Source: Cytidiella melzeri
Lineage: Eukaryota; Basidiomycota; Agaricomycetes; Polyporales; Irpicaceae
Direction of reading: 5' to 3'
Length of the DNA: 64,000 nt
Assembly: GCA_022592445.1 (NCBI GenBank)
Contig: JABYQR010000094.1
Location: forward strand, 1-64,000
Shown piece after piece: positions 47,423-59,768 of this stretch. The notes under the pieces are model-generated. The model was given only the letters and a program-made list of their open reading frames with translations, ran no database searches and was not told where the DNA came from. The translations under genes and the position numbers were made by a program. How positions within the stretch are numbered: the stretch's first letter is position 1; each line of letters begins with the position of its first letter.

Positions 47423-49186
47423 GTGACATTGTTGGAAAAATCCGGTCTCTGTTGGACTATCCATGTCAACTTAGACGATCCAGAAGACCAAGAAATAGCA
47501 GAAATAATCGCTGAACTTTCTCGAAAGGAAGATGAGGGCTTTGAAGACGGTTTTGACAAACAAGAATCTGTCAATTGGAAGCCATTAGTACCAAAATATC
47601 TATGGGAATTTGGTGACGTCTTTTCAAAGAAAAAGTCAAAATGCATGCCGTTACGCAAACCGTACGATCACGCGATCAAATTTGAGGAAGGTGCCTCCCT
47701 TCCCAAAGCGGCTAAACTATACCCACTGTCTCCAATGGAAAAGAATTCTCTAGATCAATGGGTTGAAGAGGAACTCCGAAAAGGTTACATCCGCAAATTG
47801 AAGAGTCCGATTGCAGCACCTGTGTTCTTCGTCAAGAAGAAAGATGGCTCGTTGCGCCTTGTGCAAGATTACTGAAAACTGAACGACATCACGGTGAAAA
47901 ACCGGTACCCCATACCACGCATCAATGATTTAATCAATTTGTTAAGCAAGGCTAAGGTCTTCTCAAAGATTGATCTTAGATGGGGATACAATAATGTTGG
48001 CATCCGAAAGGGTGACGAATGGAAGACGGCGTTCATCACACACCGTGGCCTTTTCGAAGCCAAGGTGATGGTTTCAGCAATGCACCTGCGACGTTCCAAG
48101 CCATGATGAATGAAATTCTGAGTGATTTGATCTTAGAAGGACATGTCATGGTGTATCTCGACAACATCCTCATCTTCACTGAAGACAAGAAGGAAAACCG
48201 TCGCATCACACAGGAAGTGCTCAAGCGCTTACGCAAGAATGATCTATTTGCCAAACCGGAAAAATGCTTTTTTGAAAAAGATCGCATTGAGTACCTAGGC
48301 ATGATCATTTCTCACAAACACATCGAGATGGATCCAGCCAAACTCACCGGAGTTACTGAGTGGCCGCAACCTGAAAAGGTTAAGCAAGTCCAAGCCTTCT
48401 TAGGCTTCGCCAACTTCTATCGGCGTTTCATTAAGGACTTTGCTAAACATGCGAAACCACTCACTATTCTGACAAAGAAGGACCAATCCTGGATCTAGAA
48501 AGATGCTCAGGAACAGGCCTTCCAAAGTCTGAAAAAGGCTTTTACATCAGCACCCATTCTGAGGATACCAGATGACAAAAACCCTTTCCGTCTGGAAACA
48601 GACGCTAGCGACTTTGCTACAGGAGCGGTACTATCACAACTGGACCCAGCTGACAAGCTGTGGCATCCAGTAGCCTTCTACTCTAAATCACTCAACGTCC
48701 ATGAACGTAACTATGAGATATACAATAAAGAGTTGTTGGCTATTATCCGCACCCTGGAAGAGTATCGTCAACATCTGGAGGGACATCCGATTACCGTAGA
48801 AATATGGTCGGATCACCAAAACCTGACATATTTCAGGAATGCCCAGAAGCTGACTCAAGGAAAAGCGCGATGGGCGTTATACCTCACGCGATTCAATTTT
48901 GTGCTCCGGCACAAACCCGGAAAGACCATGCTTACCGCAGATCCTCTGTCCAGGAGGCCAGATCATGAAGAGGGGGTAAATTCCGATAACAAGGACAAAA
49001 TTCTCCTTAAACCCAAGTTTTTTGCCATCTCTGCTATCAAAAACTTTCATGACTCGCCTATCAATGATGATGAAATCCCAAGACCGGTCAAGGAAGCACT
49101 CATGAACAACAAAGTTACCAAGGATTATCAGCAGTTACTTAACTCTGGTCCTAGGGAGTTCAAAAAATCACTAGAGGAGTGGAAAT
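47423..49186 (+). pseudogene. Gypsy-1 reverse transcriptase and RNase H
   Basis: RT blocks in order: [83 protein letters not shown], and the catalytic box YLDNILIF (48154-48177). The second Asp of the box is Asn (AAC at 48163-48165). RNase H follows: FRLETDASDFATGAVLSQL, NYEIYNKELLAIIRTLEEY, DHQNLTYF, RQ-less RWALYLTRFNFVLRHKPG and ADPLSRRPDHE. Lesions are TGA at 47873-47875 (possible CGA), a frameshift near 48075 and TAG at 48496-48498 (possible TGG). The enzyme cannot be active. Confidence 0.85.
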
Positions 49187-51080
49187 TTGAGAACGAATTA
49201 CTCCTATACCGTGGAAAAGTCTACATCCCCAAAGATCAGAAAATTAGATCTGAGATGCCAAATCATCCAGTTGCATCACAATCTACCTTCTGCCGGACAT
49301 CCTGGCAGATGGAAAACGTACAAACTGATCTCGAGAAACTACTGGTGGCCAGGTTTAACCACTGATGTCAAGAAATATGTGACAGGCTGTGACACATGTC
49401 AGCGAATGAAGACTTGTCCGCAACAACCTTATGGACCACTGATCCCTAATCCGGTTCCGGCCAAACCATGGGATATCATGACTGTCGACTTGATTACTCA
49501 GTCATCGGATTCTGATGGCTTCAATGCTATCTGCGTAGTCATAGACCGCCTTACTAAAAGAATACACTTCTTCCCTATTGTAAACAAGTTCTCGGCAAAA
49601 GATCTTGCAGCTCTACTCTATGAGAGAGTCTGGACTCTTCACGGGTTACCTTTGCAGATCATTTCCGACCGAGGTCCACAATTCGCAGCAGATTTATTCC
49701 AGGAATGGTGTAAAATGCTAGGGATAGAATTTACAATGACCACCGCATATCATCCGCAGACTGATGGTCAAACTGAACGGGTCAATCAAACACTCAAACA
49801 GTATTTGTGTTGCTACGTTGATCAAATACACAACGACTGGGCTAGACTGCTCAGCTCGGCTGAGTTCGCATATAACAATGCAGCGCACGAGGGAACTAAG
49901 CACTCGCCTTTCTGACACGGAGACAAGGCTCGACGTGACAAACAGGGACACGAAGTGGATGACGACGAAGTGGTGGTGGTAGGCGTGAAGCTCAATACTC
50001 TCACCAGCTATAAACCTTATGCAGATGTCTAGCCCAGTAAAGACCAAGTTAGTATTGTTACTACCAGCTATGTAGTACAAGAGGGGGTTGCATACCTAGC
50101 CCAGTAAAGACCAAGAGGTCGAGATGAGGGGCTAGAAGCGTACATGCAGCATCTTATATAGACTTCAGGGACCTGCGCACAGACCATGTTGAGGGCAGGC
50201 TTTGCAAGAAGCCATGGGAACGAAGAACAAAAGAACTACCTAAAGGAGAACAATAGCTATTGTCTAGACCTTGCCAAGAACTCTACTCGTGAGAGAATCT
50301 ATCTAAAAGGAGACCAACTATTGTATTCCATTCCCACACCTGTGAGAACATCCTTCCATAAAGAGAACAATAAGGAAAGAACAATAAGGAGCCCATGTGG
50401 ACAGTATCTATGACGTCAAACCCTAGCTATGGGCTGAGCCATGTGCTTGTAGCCATGTGGTCTTACTTAAGCTAAGTCACATGCCAGTGTGACGTATTAG
50501 CAAGTAATGTGACCGTGTGGAGCGTCTAAGCCACGTGATACGGGCGCTTAATAGACGTGCAAAGGAGTTTATGCAAAGAGAATTGAAACTAGGTTGTAGC
50601 CCGGAGTTTTACAGATAAAAACCAGAGGTAAATTGCGAAAATTAAGGGCTAGTCAGGCCATCCATGACACTTTCTACCTCGAATACGGCAGACACCCTAG
50701 AGCTGGTCCAACGCTCACTAAGGACCTGAAAAGGTCTGACATGAATGACATCATGTGGAACCGCTTGCAAGCTCAAGCGCACACTCAAGAAGCGATCAAG
50801 AAATTCTACGACAATCATCCCCGAGCTATCCGCTCAGCTACAATCTACTGTGTATAAGTTACAAACAACACACCCAGGATCATCCACGATCCAATGACGC
50901 AACCGAGGAGGGTACGGACTAGACTACCATCAGCCAATGAGGTGTGAACCCTGTCAGATGTGTTGATAGAAGCTGCTAGAGTCACTCGGAACTGCTTAGG
51001 CACCCTCTTGACAATGGTGAAAAGTGGATTCAATGACCAAGGTGTTTGTTCAAAACTCTTTGCACAGAGTTCAAAGCAAG
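49187..51080 (+). pseudogene. Gypsy-1 integrase, split by a solo LTR
   Basis: After a frameshift near 49255 the zinc-binding part reads LHHNLPSAGHPGRWKTYKLI, then GCDTCQRMK. The catalytic core has MTVDLITQ, IISDRGPQF and DGQTERVNQTL (D, D, E). The frame breaks at HSPF (49912) where a solo LTR-B sits. It resumes at 50670 with FYLEYGRHPRAGPTLTKD, typical for the block after the core. The tail to 51080 is degraded, and I see no chromodomain, unlike Gypsy-2. Confidence 0.85.
49913..50669 (-). mobile_element. Solo LTR-B inside the Gypsy-1 integrase
   Basis: A 757 bp antisense LTR-B, TGACACGGAGAC to GGCCATCCATGACA, flanked by CTTTC at 49908-49912 and 50670-50674. Removing it and one CTTTC copy rejoins the integrase reading frame. 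Confidence 0.9.
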
Positions 51081-51751
51081 AAGGGGGGGTAATGTCACAG
51101 ATTTTCAATGTTTCTACAAGACTTGCCTTACCAGGCAACGGTATTATTGAGAATATATCAGGCGCTTATCAGGCGCTTATTCCAGCGCTTATTCTCAGTT
51201 CCTATCAATTGATGCGCTGATGCGCCATCTGTCTCTGATGCGCTGATGTGCTCCTTTCCTTATCTGTGTATCACATGATAGAACTCTCTGGAACCTTGTG
51301 GAACATGCTGGGACTATGATGTCATAGTATAGAACATTCCATTAGATGATGTCATAGTTCTTAGAACCTTCTGGAAAAGTCTAGCCTTGTCTTAGAACAA
51401 GCTAGAACAAGTCTAGCCTTGGAGCTGGGTCATGGGGTCAGGTCATGGGGACAATTGCTATTGGTTGATTATTGAAGTGGCACCACTAGGGCATAGGGCA
51501 TGCTTAGTAAGGTAGATTACTTCGCTTACTCATGTAGGTATTAGGGGTCTTAGGGTAGTAGCTGGGGTCCTCCCCTTCATGTATATATAGAGGCACTCCT
51601 GAGGGCATATCCCCTCAGTCTTATCCACTCTGTTAATCAAGGACTACTTCGTACTCCCCAGTACTCACTCTCACCAACACTCTACTCTCTATCTCACTAT
51701 CTCCCCCTCAAGTCTAACACTTAACTGGTGAGTGTGACCTTAACTGTTACA

Positions 51752-52572
51752 GGTTTACTCGAATGGGAAGAGAGTGACGGACTCATTTACTACAAGGGAA
51801 AACTCTACATCCCTAACAATAAAGAGCTCCGTTACAAAATTGTTGAACCTTACCACAATACACCTGCGGCTAGTCATTCGGGCAAACACGGCACCATAGG
51901 GCTAGTCGCACGACACTATTGGTGGCTGAAGATGAATGCCTTTGTAGAGATATACGTACTAGGCTGTGACCGCTGTCAACGCTACAAGTCAGCTCCACAC
52001 CCTAAAGCAGTACTACAGCCTCAGGAAACTCCGGCCGGACCTTGGGAACACATTGGTGTAGATCTCATCTCTCAGCTGCCACCCTCTAAGGGATTTGATT
52101 CAATTGCGGTCTACGTTGACCACTACTCCGATCAAACGCATATCATTCCTACTACAACTAGGGTTAATGCTGAGGGGATTGCCGATCTACACTACAAAGA
52201 AGTATTCCAACTTCACAGCATTCCCAAGAAGGTGTTCTCTGACCGAGGACCCCAGTTTGCAGCACACTTCATGCGTGCGCTCTATCACCGCCTAGGCATA
52301 GAGACTGGTTTTACGACCGCCTATCATCCGCAAGGAAATGGCAAAGTCAAACGCAAAAACCAAGATATCGAACAGTATCTGCGTCTATTCTGTCAGCAAC
52401 AACAAGACAACTGGGTCAATCATCTACCGGCGGCTGAGTTTGCACTCAACTTGCGAGTACATGCGGGTAACTCACAAACACTGTTTGAAGTCATCTACAG
52501 ATATTGCCCTGACTTCACCATACCAGTCGGCAAGTGAAGCAATATCCCATTGCTCGATGAGCGCCTTGACAA
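51752..52572 (+). pseudogene. Gypsy-2 integrase core
   Basis: Starts abruptly after the Gypsy-1 3' LTR with LLEWEESDGLIYYKGKLYIP. HNTPAASHSGKHGTIGLV and GCDRCQRYKS give the HHCC zinc site. The core has IGVDLISQLPP, VFSDRGPQFAAHFM and HPQGNGKVKRKNQDI, where the usual DGQTERVN-type motif (catalytic Glu) appears altered to Lys-rich sequence. It reads to LDERLDNV (52570), where an antisense solo LTR-A enters. RT and RNase H that should precede it are absent. Confidence 0.8.
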
Positions 52573-53221
52573 TGTGACAGTTAGGTTACTACTCACCAGA
52601 TAAGTTGGTTAACTTGAGGGGGATGTGGTGAGATAGAGAGTAAGAGTGGTGATGAGCAAAGTACTGGTGGGTACTGAGTAGTCCTGCTTCAACAGAGTGG
52701 ATAAGACTGAGGGGATATGCCCTCAGGAGTGCCTCTATATATACATGAAGGGGAGGACCCCAGCTACTACCCTAAGACCCCTAATACCTACATGAGTAAG
52801 CGAAGTAATCTACCTTACTAAGCATGCCCTATGCCCTAGTGGTGCCACTTCAATAATCAACCAATAGCAATTGTCCCCATGACCTGACCCCATGACCCAG
52901 TCCCAAGGCTAGACTTTTCCAGAAGGTTCTAAGAACTATGACATCATCTAATGGAATGTTCGGTACTATGACATCATAGTCCCAGCATGTTCCACAAGGA
53001 TCCAGAGAGTTCTATCATGTGATACACAGATAAGGAAAGGAGCGCATCAATTGATAGGCACTGAGAATAAGCGCTGGAATAAGCGCCAGATAAGCGCTGG
53101 ATAAGCGCTGGATAAGCACCTAAATAGATGCCGGATAAGCGCCGGATAAGCATTTAAATATTCCCAATAATACTGTTGCCTGGTAAGGCAAGTCTTGTAG
53201 AAACATTGAAAATCTGTGACA
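52573..53221 (-). mobile_element. Solo LTR-A inside Gypsy-2 integrase
   Basis: A 649 bp LTR-A in antisense (TGTGACAG...CTGTGACA), flanked by a perfect GACAA duplication at 52568-52572 and 53222-53226. Short GGATAAGCGC-type repeats lie near its right end. Confidence 0.9.
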
Positions 53222-54082
53222 GACAACATGGCTCAAGTATGCAAAGAGACCGAAGCAGCTCTTCATCTAAGCAAAGAAAGATGAAGCAACTCTACAAATC
53301 TGAGAAGCGATCTCCATGTGTCTTCCAGGTGGGCAACATGGTCTGGCTGAACGCTAAGAACGTCCAGATCCACCAGGCTACCCCTAAACTCGGTTCTCGA
53401 CAACTCGGCCCGTACAAGGTCATCAAACGCATCGGCAATCTCAACTACAAACTCAATCTACCTAGCTATCTCCGAATCCACCCTGTCTTCCACATCAACC
53501 GTCTAAGTCCATGGCACGACAATGGCAAAGACGTACCTCCACCTCCTGATCCTATTGTCATAGAAGGAGAAGAGCAGTACATCGTTGAAAAGGTGCTAGA
53601 CAGCAGGCTACACGGACGATGAAAGAAATTGAAATTCCTAGTCAAATGGGAAGGGTTTTCAGACGGACACAATAGCTGGGAACCAGTTGGAAAACCTCAA
53701 GAACAGTCAAGAAGCAATTGACAACTTTTACAAAGCAAACCCCGGAGCGCCCCGGGTCATCAAAGCTTCACTCTTTGTGGATCTCCGCTAACACTTTCGG
53801 GAATTCAATACCCAGACTGACCCCGCTTTCCTTTGCACGATCTATCCATTTACATACGATCTTAGCTGGGATGAAGGCAAACACATTGGTCTGGATATCT
53901 CAAGAACATCACACTGACGGGTAACGTTGAGTCAACAACACCAGAAGGGGAGAAACTTCCTAGCATCCTTCTGACTAGACAATTGGGGCAATTCTGCTGA
54001 ATCCCTGTAGACAGGTAGAAGACCTCTATCACCACAGCACAGTGATGCTTCGCGAGGACGCTTGATTTTAGGAAGGGGTTAA
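53222..54082 (+). pseudogene. Gypsy-2 integrase C-terminus and chromodomain
   Basis: It continues the frame with the GPY/F-like block VGNMVWLNAKNVQ, GSRQLGPYKVIKRIG and HPVFHINRLSPWHD. A chromodomain follows: QYIVEKVLDSRLHGR, then KKLKFLVKWEGFSDGHNSWE. A TGA at 53620-53622 (possible CGA) lies inside it, and a frame change follows at ~53690. Chromodomains direct chromoviruses to marked heterochromatin, which fits the clustering seen here. The polypurine tract at about 54070 marks the element's end. Confidence 0.8.
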
Positions 54083-55342
54083 TGTCGTGGATGGCCCGAC
54101 TAGCCCTTATTTTTTGCATTTTACCTCTAGTTTACCCCTTGCAACCCCTTGCACGTCTATTAAGCGCCCGTATCACGTGGCTTAGACGCTCTCCATGGTC
54201 ACGTTACTAGCTGCTACGTCACACTGGCACGTAACTCAGTTTATGTAAGACCACATGGCTACAACCACATGGCTCAGCCCATAGCTAGGGTTTGACGTCA
54301 TAGATAGCACTCACCTGGACTCCTTTTGTTCTTTCCCTATTATTCTCTTTATGGAAGAATGTTCTCACAGGTGTGGGAATGGAATACAATAGTTGGCCTC
54401 CTTTTAGATAGATTTTTCACGAGTAGAGTTCTTGGCAGAGTCTAGACAATAGCTATTGTTCTCCTTTAGGTAGTTTACACAGCTTCTTGCAAAGCCTGCC
54501 CTTAACATGGTCTGTGCGCAGGTCCCTGAAGTCTATATAAGCTGCTGCATGTACGCTCCTAGCTCCCCATCTTGACCTCTTGGTCTTTACTGGTCTAGAT
54601 TTCTGAACAAGTTTGATGAACGTATTGTGCTTTACGCCTGCCACCACCTCTTTGTTGTCATCCACATTGTGTCCCTGTATGTCACGTCGAGCCCCGTCTC
54701 TGTGTCAGGTGCTACGGTAAACGACAACGACCTGGCATCGGTCAAGCGCTACTGTTTGAAAGTTACAAGTGTAGGGGATGACTAGGAGAGTCAACTAACT
54801 CTGGGAGTAAGTGTCTTATTATTTCTCTGCTCTCTAGGAGCGGTATATATACATGTCTGTAACTAGATTACTAATGCTACAGTAATGTCATATGAGTAAG
54901 GATTGGTAAGGATTGGTAAGGATTGGTAATCCTATGAGTAAGGATTGGTAATGCACAGTCCTGCTTGCTAATACTACTGAATAGAGAATGTAAGTGATGA
55001 CTGAGCATCCTACATAACTGAATGGTGCTGACTGAGCCTTTAGTAAGCTCAATACATTTGGTATATGAAATATGAGTCATGCAGAAGCCTCATGGTACTT
55101 CTGCTATTCAGTCATGGAAACTACTGGAACACGATCCCATATGGTGCAAGTATCACATCGTGTGTGACCATAAGGATGGTGGAATCACATGCTATGTACT
55201 ATCTGAGCTTATCTATCTACATATGTAATCTATATTGTCCATAGATCTGATGTCCGATAATCAGCGATACAATCTTGCTTTGACACTCCCACTTGATGCA
55301 AACATCATTTTGCTTTGAGCTACTTTGAATGACAGCATCTCG

Positions 55343-57229
55343 TTAGGGTGCAGTGAAGTTTACTAGTCCAAGACTCCCACTGAATTTAGACTGTTTCTGA
55401 AATGCCAATGACTTGGTCATAATATCAGCAACTTGGTCTTCAGTTGGGATGGCATAGAGTTCTGCCTTTTTGTCTTCATTTATGAACTCACGAAAATAGT
55501 GGTAACAAATGTCAATGTGCTTTGAACAAGCTTTAATCTTTGGATTCTTTGTGAAGAAGATGGCACCGTGGTTGTCGCAATAGATTGTAGTGGGACCTCT
55601 TGGTGACATATCCAATTCCGTAAGCATAGTACGTATCCAAGCACACTGCCTTGCTGTGTCGCATAATGCCATGTACTCTGCTTCCATTGAAGAGAGTGCT
55701 ACGGTCTTTTGTTTCCTCAAGACCCATGACACTGCGCCTTTGGCCAGAAGGAATGCATAGCCAGTAGTGGAATGTCTATCATCTTTGTTCTCAGCCCAGT
55801 CTGTGTCTGAGTACCCAACTAGTCCAGATTGGCTGCGTCCATCATACTTGATAGCGTATGACTGAGTACCAAGTAGATAACGGAGTATGTACTTTGCAGC
55901 ATTCATATGGATCTGAGTGGGATTCGACATATACTGAGAAAGACGTATGACAGCATATGAAATGTCGGGACGAGTGCCGATCATAACATATATGAGTGTA
56001 CCAATCAAGGCTTGATACGAACTTCTAATCTCATGTTCCGCTGTATAGTTGGAATATGCTTTACGAAGTTCTAGTCCAGATGGTAAAGGTGTACGGGCAG
56101 GATTAGCATTGATCATTTGAAAACGTTTAAGAGCATCTTCAATGTACAACCCTTGAGAAAGATAGAGTGTACGCTCTTTACGATTTCTATGCACTTGCAT
56201 GCCTAGGATTAGCTTTGCTTCTCCTAAGTCACGCATCTCATATTGGTTCATGAGGTTTGTTTTGAGTGCTTTGATCCCAGCTTTATCATTGCCAATAGGA
56301 AATATGTCATCAACATAGAGGATTAGCATCAAAGTCCCCCCTTGTTGGTGATATATGTATACACCAGCATTGGACTCAATACATTCAAAGCCTAAAGCTA
56401 CAAGCGTATTGTGTATTTTAATATTCCAAGTTTGTGAAGCTTGTTTAAGTCCATAAATGGCTTTCTTAAGCAAACAAACATGGTTCTCTTTTCCCTTCTC
56501 TACAAAACCTTCTGGTTGTTCCATATAGATTTCCTCATCCAGTTTGCCGTACAGGAATGCTGTTTTTACGTCCAGTGCCTCGATTTCCCAATTCTCGAGT
56601 GCAGCTATAGCTAGTAGTGTGCGGATGGACTCAAAACGTGCGACTGGTGAGAAGGTTTCTTGATAATCGATTCCTTCAACTTGCGTGAAGCCTTTTGCTA
56701 CAAGACGTGCTTTGTAACGACTGTCAGATTTGACTGCAAAGACCCATTTGCATATGACTATTTTTTGTGAAGGGTCTGGTCGTTTAGCAAGCTTCCAAGT
56801 GCCATTCTTCATTTGAGAGGCAATTTCGTCTTGTGCAGCAGCGTACCATAAATCTCTATTGTCACTTTTCATCGCTTGTTTCCAAGTCTGAGGAAATTCG
56901 TTCATTGCGAACGCCATGACATATGATGACAATATATGTTCTAGAGATTCAGATTGATCCTCCGATTGACTCGGCAGATCAGATGGGAGATCAATGTTCG
57001 ATTCCTCTGGTGTCAAAGGCAATCTAGAAGGTCCAGGTACCGGATTAGACGCTGTACGTCTTACTGGTCCAGGTACTGCTGGCTTCGTTGATTCTCTCCA
57101 TTTAGCCGTTCGCTCCTTTTGTCACTTTTCAACACCCTTATCGCGTGCAACTGCCTGTTCATTACACTTCACTTCATCGACTGGATTAAAGCCAAGCAAA
57201 GGATTCTTTCCAGCAGTTGATCTCTTTGG
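55343..57229 (-). pseudogene. Copia reverse transcriptase and RNase H
   Basis: RVT_2-type RT: TWKQAMKSDNRDLWYAAAQD, KWVFAVKSDSRYKARLVAKG, DVKTAFLYGKLDEEIYMEQP, KKAIYGLKQASQTWN, and the intact catalytic box ILYVDDI. The connection has GTRPDISYAVIRLSQYM. RNase H has GYSDTDWAENKDDRHSTTGY and ALSSMEAEYMAL, then DNHGAI. It is open from 57022 to 55343. Upstream the frame is shared with the integrase but interrupted by TGA at 57230-57232 and 57122-57124, both possible CGA to TGA changes. Confidence 0.9.
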
Positions 57230-58819
57230 TCAAGACAGTGGTGGCTGCTGTACTGGTTGACGTGCGTTTAAACGTGAAGGCTGAGGCAGTGCTTGCTGCG
57301 GTCTACTGACTGGTGTACCACGGGTATTACGACTGGGTGCTCTCGGCTGAGGTACAGGCTGCTGAGGAGGATCCTGCGGTTCTTGTTGTCTTGGATGATT
57401 ATCATCTCTATCATCAAGCTCATTGTGACCAGCATCATCGTCCTCATCAACAAAAGGTAAATCGATATCATGTAGAGGTTGTGAATTATTGTTGAATTGG
57501 GGTTGTTTGGAAAGACAAGTATCAAGATCGGCACAATATGGGAAAGTGTTCTTGTCAAACTTTACGTCAGTTGCTAAGACTATCCGTTGTTTATCCCAGA
57601 ACCGGTAACCCTTAAGACCAGGTTCATATCCAACAAATATCATAGGAGCTGCCTTGGCAGACAGCTTGTTCTGACGACGTTCCTTGTGTATAAAAACGTA
57701 TGCGCAACATCCAAATACACAAAGGCTAGAAATATCAGGTTTTTCACCCAAACATTTCTCAATAGGTGCGTGCCAATTAAGACGCTGACTTGGTAAGCGG
57801 TTATAAACGTATACAGCAGCCTCGCATGACAACTTCCAAAAGCCATTGGAAAGACCAGCGTGGTGACGCATGGCTTCTGCTTTATAAACAATTGTCTGCT
57901 GCCATCGTTCCGCTCTACCATTTTGCTGATGTGAATAAGGCGTGGATGTCTGACGTTCTATACCATACTGATGTAGGTATTTAGTGAACTCATCATTCAA
58001 GAACTCTGTCCCCCTATCACTGTGAATCTTCTTCATCTTTTGACCAGTCTGGTTTTCTGCCCATGTTTTCCATCTCTTAAACTCGGATAATGCTTGGTTT
58101 TTATGCTTGAGGTAACATTGTTCCCCCATACCAGTAGCATCGTCTAAGAGAGTCATGGCGTACTGATAACCATCAATCAAAAGCGAAGGAAATTCAACTA
58201 AGTCTGAGTGAACCAGTTCTAGTGGCTCCTTGGCTCGTGATAAAGAGGGTGGTTTTGGAAGTTGCTTTCCTCGACCAAGTTCACATCCGTGGCATGGAGC
58301 AGTTGAGGACGGAACAGAGATACGCTCAGGTAATCCCTTAGTCCCTTCGTGAAGATTCTCAACAATGCGCTTCCACAGATGTCCTAGCCTATTATGCCAC
58401 AACAGATAATTATCAGAAGTCTTTATGGCTGCTACTGTCTCTTGTCGTTTTACTATGCGCGCATTTATGTGATACATGCCTGCGTCGTCACAGTTCCCAT
58501 ACAGGAAATCTTTGCCCTTGTTTTGTATAGTCCAGCCTTTTGCTGTGATCTGACTTGTATAGCCATTGGCCAAAGCCTTACAAGGTGCAAAGAATCGAGT
58601 AACTGCGTCTGGAATATAAAGAACGTTCTGAAGGGTGGCACGGCTTACTACACCATTTTTGAGCGTTGAGTCAATAATCACAGTCCCCCTTCCCAATATC
58701 TGAAGTGACATTTTCCTTCCTGCAACCGAACAGAATCCGGGTTTCACTGCAGCGGAATATTGTACAAAGTCAGAATATTGGTTAGTGATATGACTACTCG
58801 CGCCACTGCAATAAGCCAT
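57230..58819 (-). pseudogene. Copia protease remnant and integrase
   Basis: The protease site reads CSGASSHITNQYSDF, but the expected Asp codon has lost one base (GAC to GC, about 58805), shifting the frame from gag. GAG-pre-integrase has LLWHNRLGHLWKRIVENL and CHGCELGRG (zinc HHCC). The integrase catalytic residues lie in LVHSDLVEF, KIHSDRGTEF and QQNGRAERW. Further blocks are VYNRLPSQRL and CVFGCCAYVFIHKERR. The C-terminus is a Pro/Gln-rich linker towards RT. Confidence 0.85.
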
Positions 58820-59768
58820 TGGACAGTATCACACTCGTGCGAGGAATAGAGTGAACCAGTGATCATTCCGAAAGACTCATTCTTGAATACAGGCATAGTT
58901 TCTACGTTAACACTTTGAACTCGTGCTTTTCCTTTTCCCTTCTGATCCTTTTTCCCATTCTTGTTGTCCTGTTTCTTCTTGTTCTGCTGCTGATTGTTCT
59001 GCGCTCCAGACAACTTGTTCTTCTGAGTATTGTTATTGGACGGTTTAGTGTCCCAGTGTTCCTCGGTAGAGTGATTGGTCTTGCCACATCTGTCACACCT
59101 CTTTGAACCTTTATTGAATCGCTTGACTTGAGTTATCCTCGAAGCAGAGGTGCCTACTTCGTTAGAAAGATGCCTAGTTTCCTCAGCTTCAATCTTAGGA
59201 ATGATGTTACTCAAAGTCAAGTTCTTCAGGTCATCGATAGTGCTGATGTATGCGGATAAAGCAAGATCATATGAAGGAGGAAGTTTTCCCAGCAACAGGA
59301 AAGCCTTCATTTTGTCGTCAAGAGTGAGACCAGCAGTAGCGACATCTTTGATCATGGTCTGGTACTTTTCGATCTGAGGACGTATTTCTTGATTTTCATC
59401 AAAGACCAGGTTGTTCAATTTCTTGAACGCAACCATGCTCTCGAGTACGTTGGACTTTTCGTACTCTTTCTTCATGGTGTCCCAGATGTACTTCGCATCA
59501 GTGATCTGATTGTGTCAAGTTTAGACTTGATAATATCAAAGAAATCTTTGACAAGAGGTATCCAGCCGCGCGTATATTCAATGTCTTCCATTTAGCAATC
59601 ACTGCTGCATCAGCAGGAGAGCTGGTTCCTGCTAGCTCCAGTGACAATGTCCCAACCATCAATGAACATCAGAGTGGCCTGCATAGCCATCTTCTATTCT
59701 TGATAGTTATTGCCTTTAAGAACTGGTTTGTCATCCTTTGCTAGCTTCTGGATTTCGTTGGAACTCAT
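58744..59768 (-). pseudogene. Copia gag
   Basis: It starts MSSNEIQKLAKDDKPVLKGN at 59768. A TAG near 59694-59696 replaces an expected Trp, and further breaks lie around 59520-59640. The UBN2-like domain reads LESMVAFKKLNNLVFDENQE and MKAFLLLGKLPPSYDLALSA. A knuckle-like CDRCGKTNHSTEEHWD (His in the last position) and a Lys/Gln/Asn-rich tail follow. It ends in DTVQWLI at the damaged protease site. Confidence 0.75.

Larger units (their letters stand above)
41591..51751 (+). mobile_element. Gypsy-1, complete-length Ty3/Gypsy element
   Basis: The 5' LTR is 41591-42315 (725 bp) and the 3' LTR 51093-51751 (659 bp), both TGTCACAG...CTGTTACA. They are nearly identical except for the number of short GGCGCTTATC-type repeats near the 5' end. 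A primer-site candidate TGGATAAGACTG follows the 5' LTR. A polypurine tract AAGAAGGGGGGG lies at 51079-51090. The coding order is pre-gag ORF, gag, protease, RT, RNase H, integrase. Two solo LTR-B copies are inserted (42492-43248 and 49913-50669). The outer flanks AGAAC and GGTTT do not match, so the copy does not sit in a simple insertion site. Confidence 0.85.
37560..54707 (+). mobile_element. Gypsy-2, chromodomain Ty3/Gypsy element with internal deletion
   Basis: The 5' LTR is 37560-38203 (644 bp) and the 3' LTR 54083-54707 (625 bp). Both start TGTCGTGGATGGCCCGACTA and end GTGTCA. The duplication is GGCGC at 37555-37559 and GGTGC at 54708-54712, one C-to-T difference. A polypurine tract AGGAAGGGG precedes the 3' LTR. 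The TATA-like TCTATATAAGCTGCTGCATG lies in each LTR. The internal region is pre-gag ORF, gag, then integrase plus chromodomain. Protease, reverse transcriptase and RNase H are missing, and Gypsy-1 occupies their place. Confidence 0.85.
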
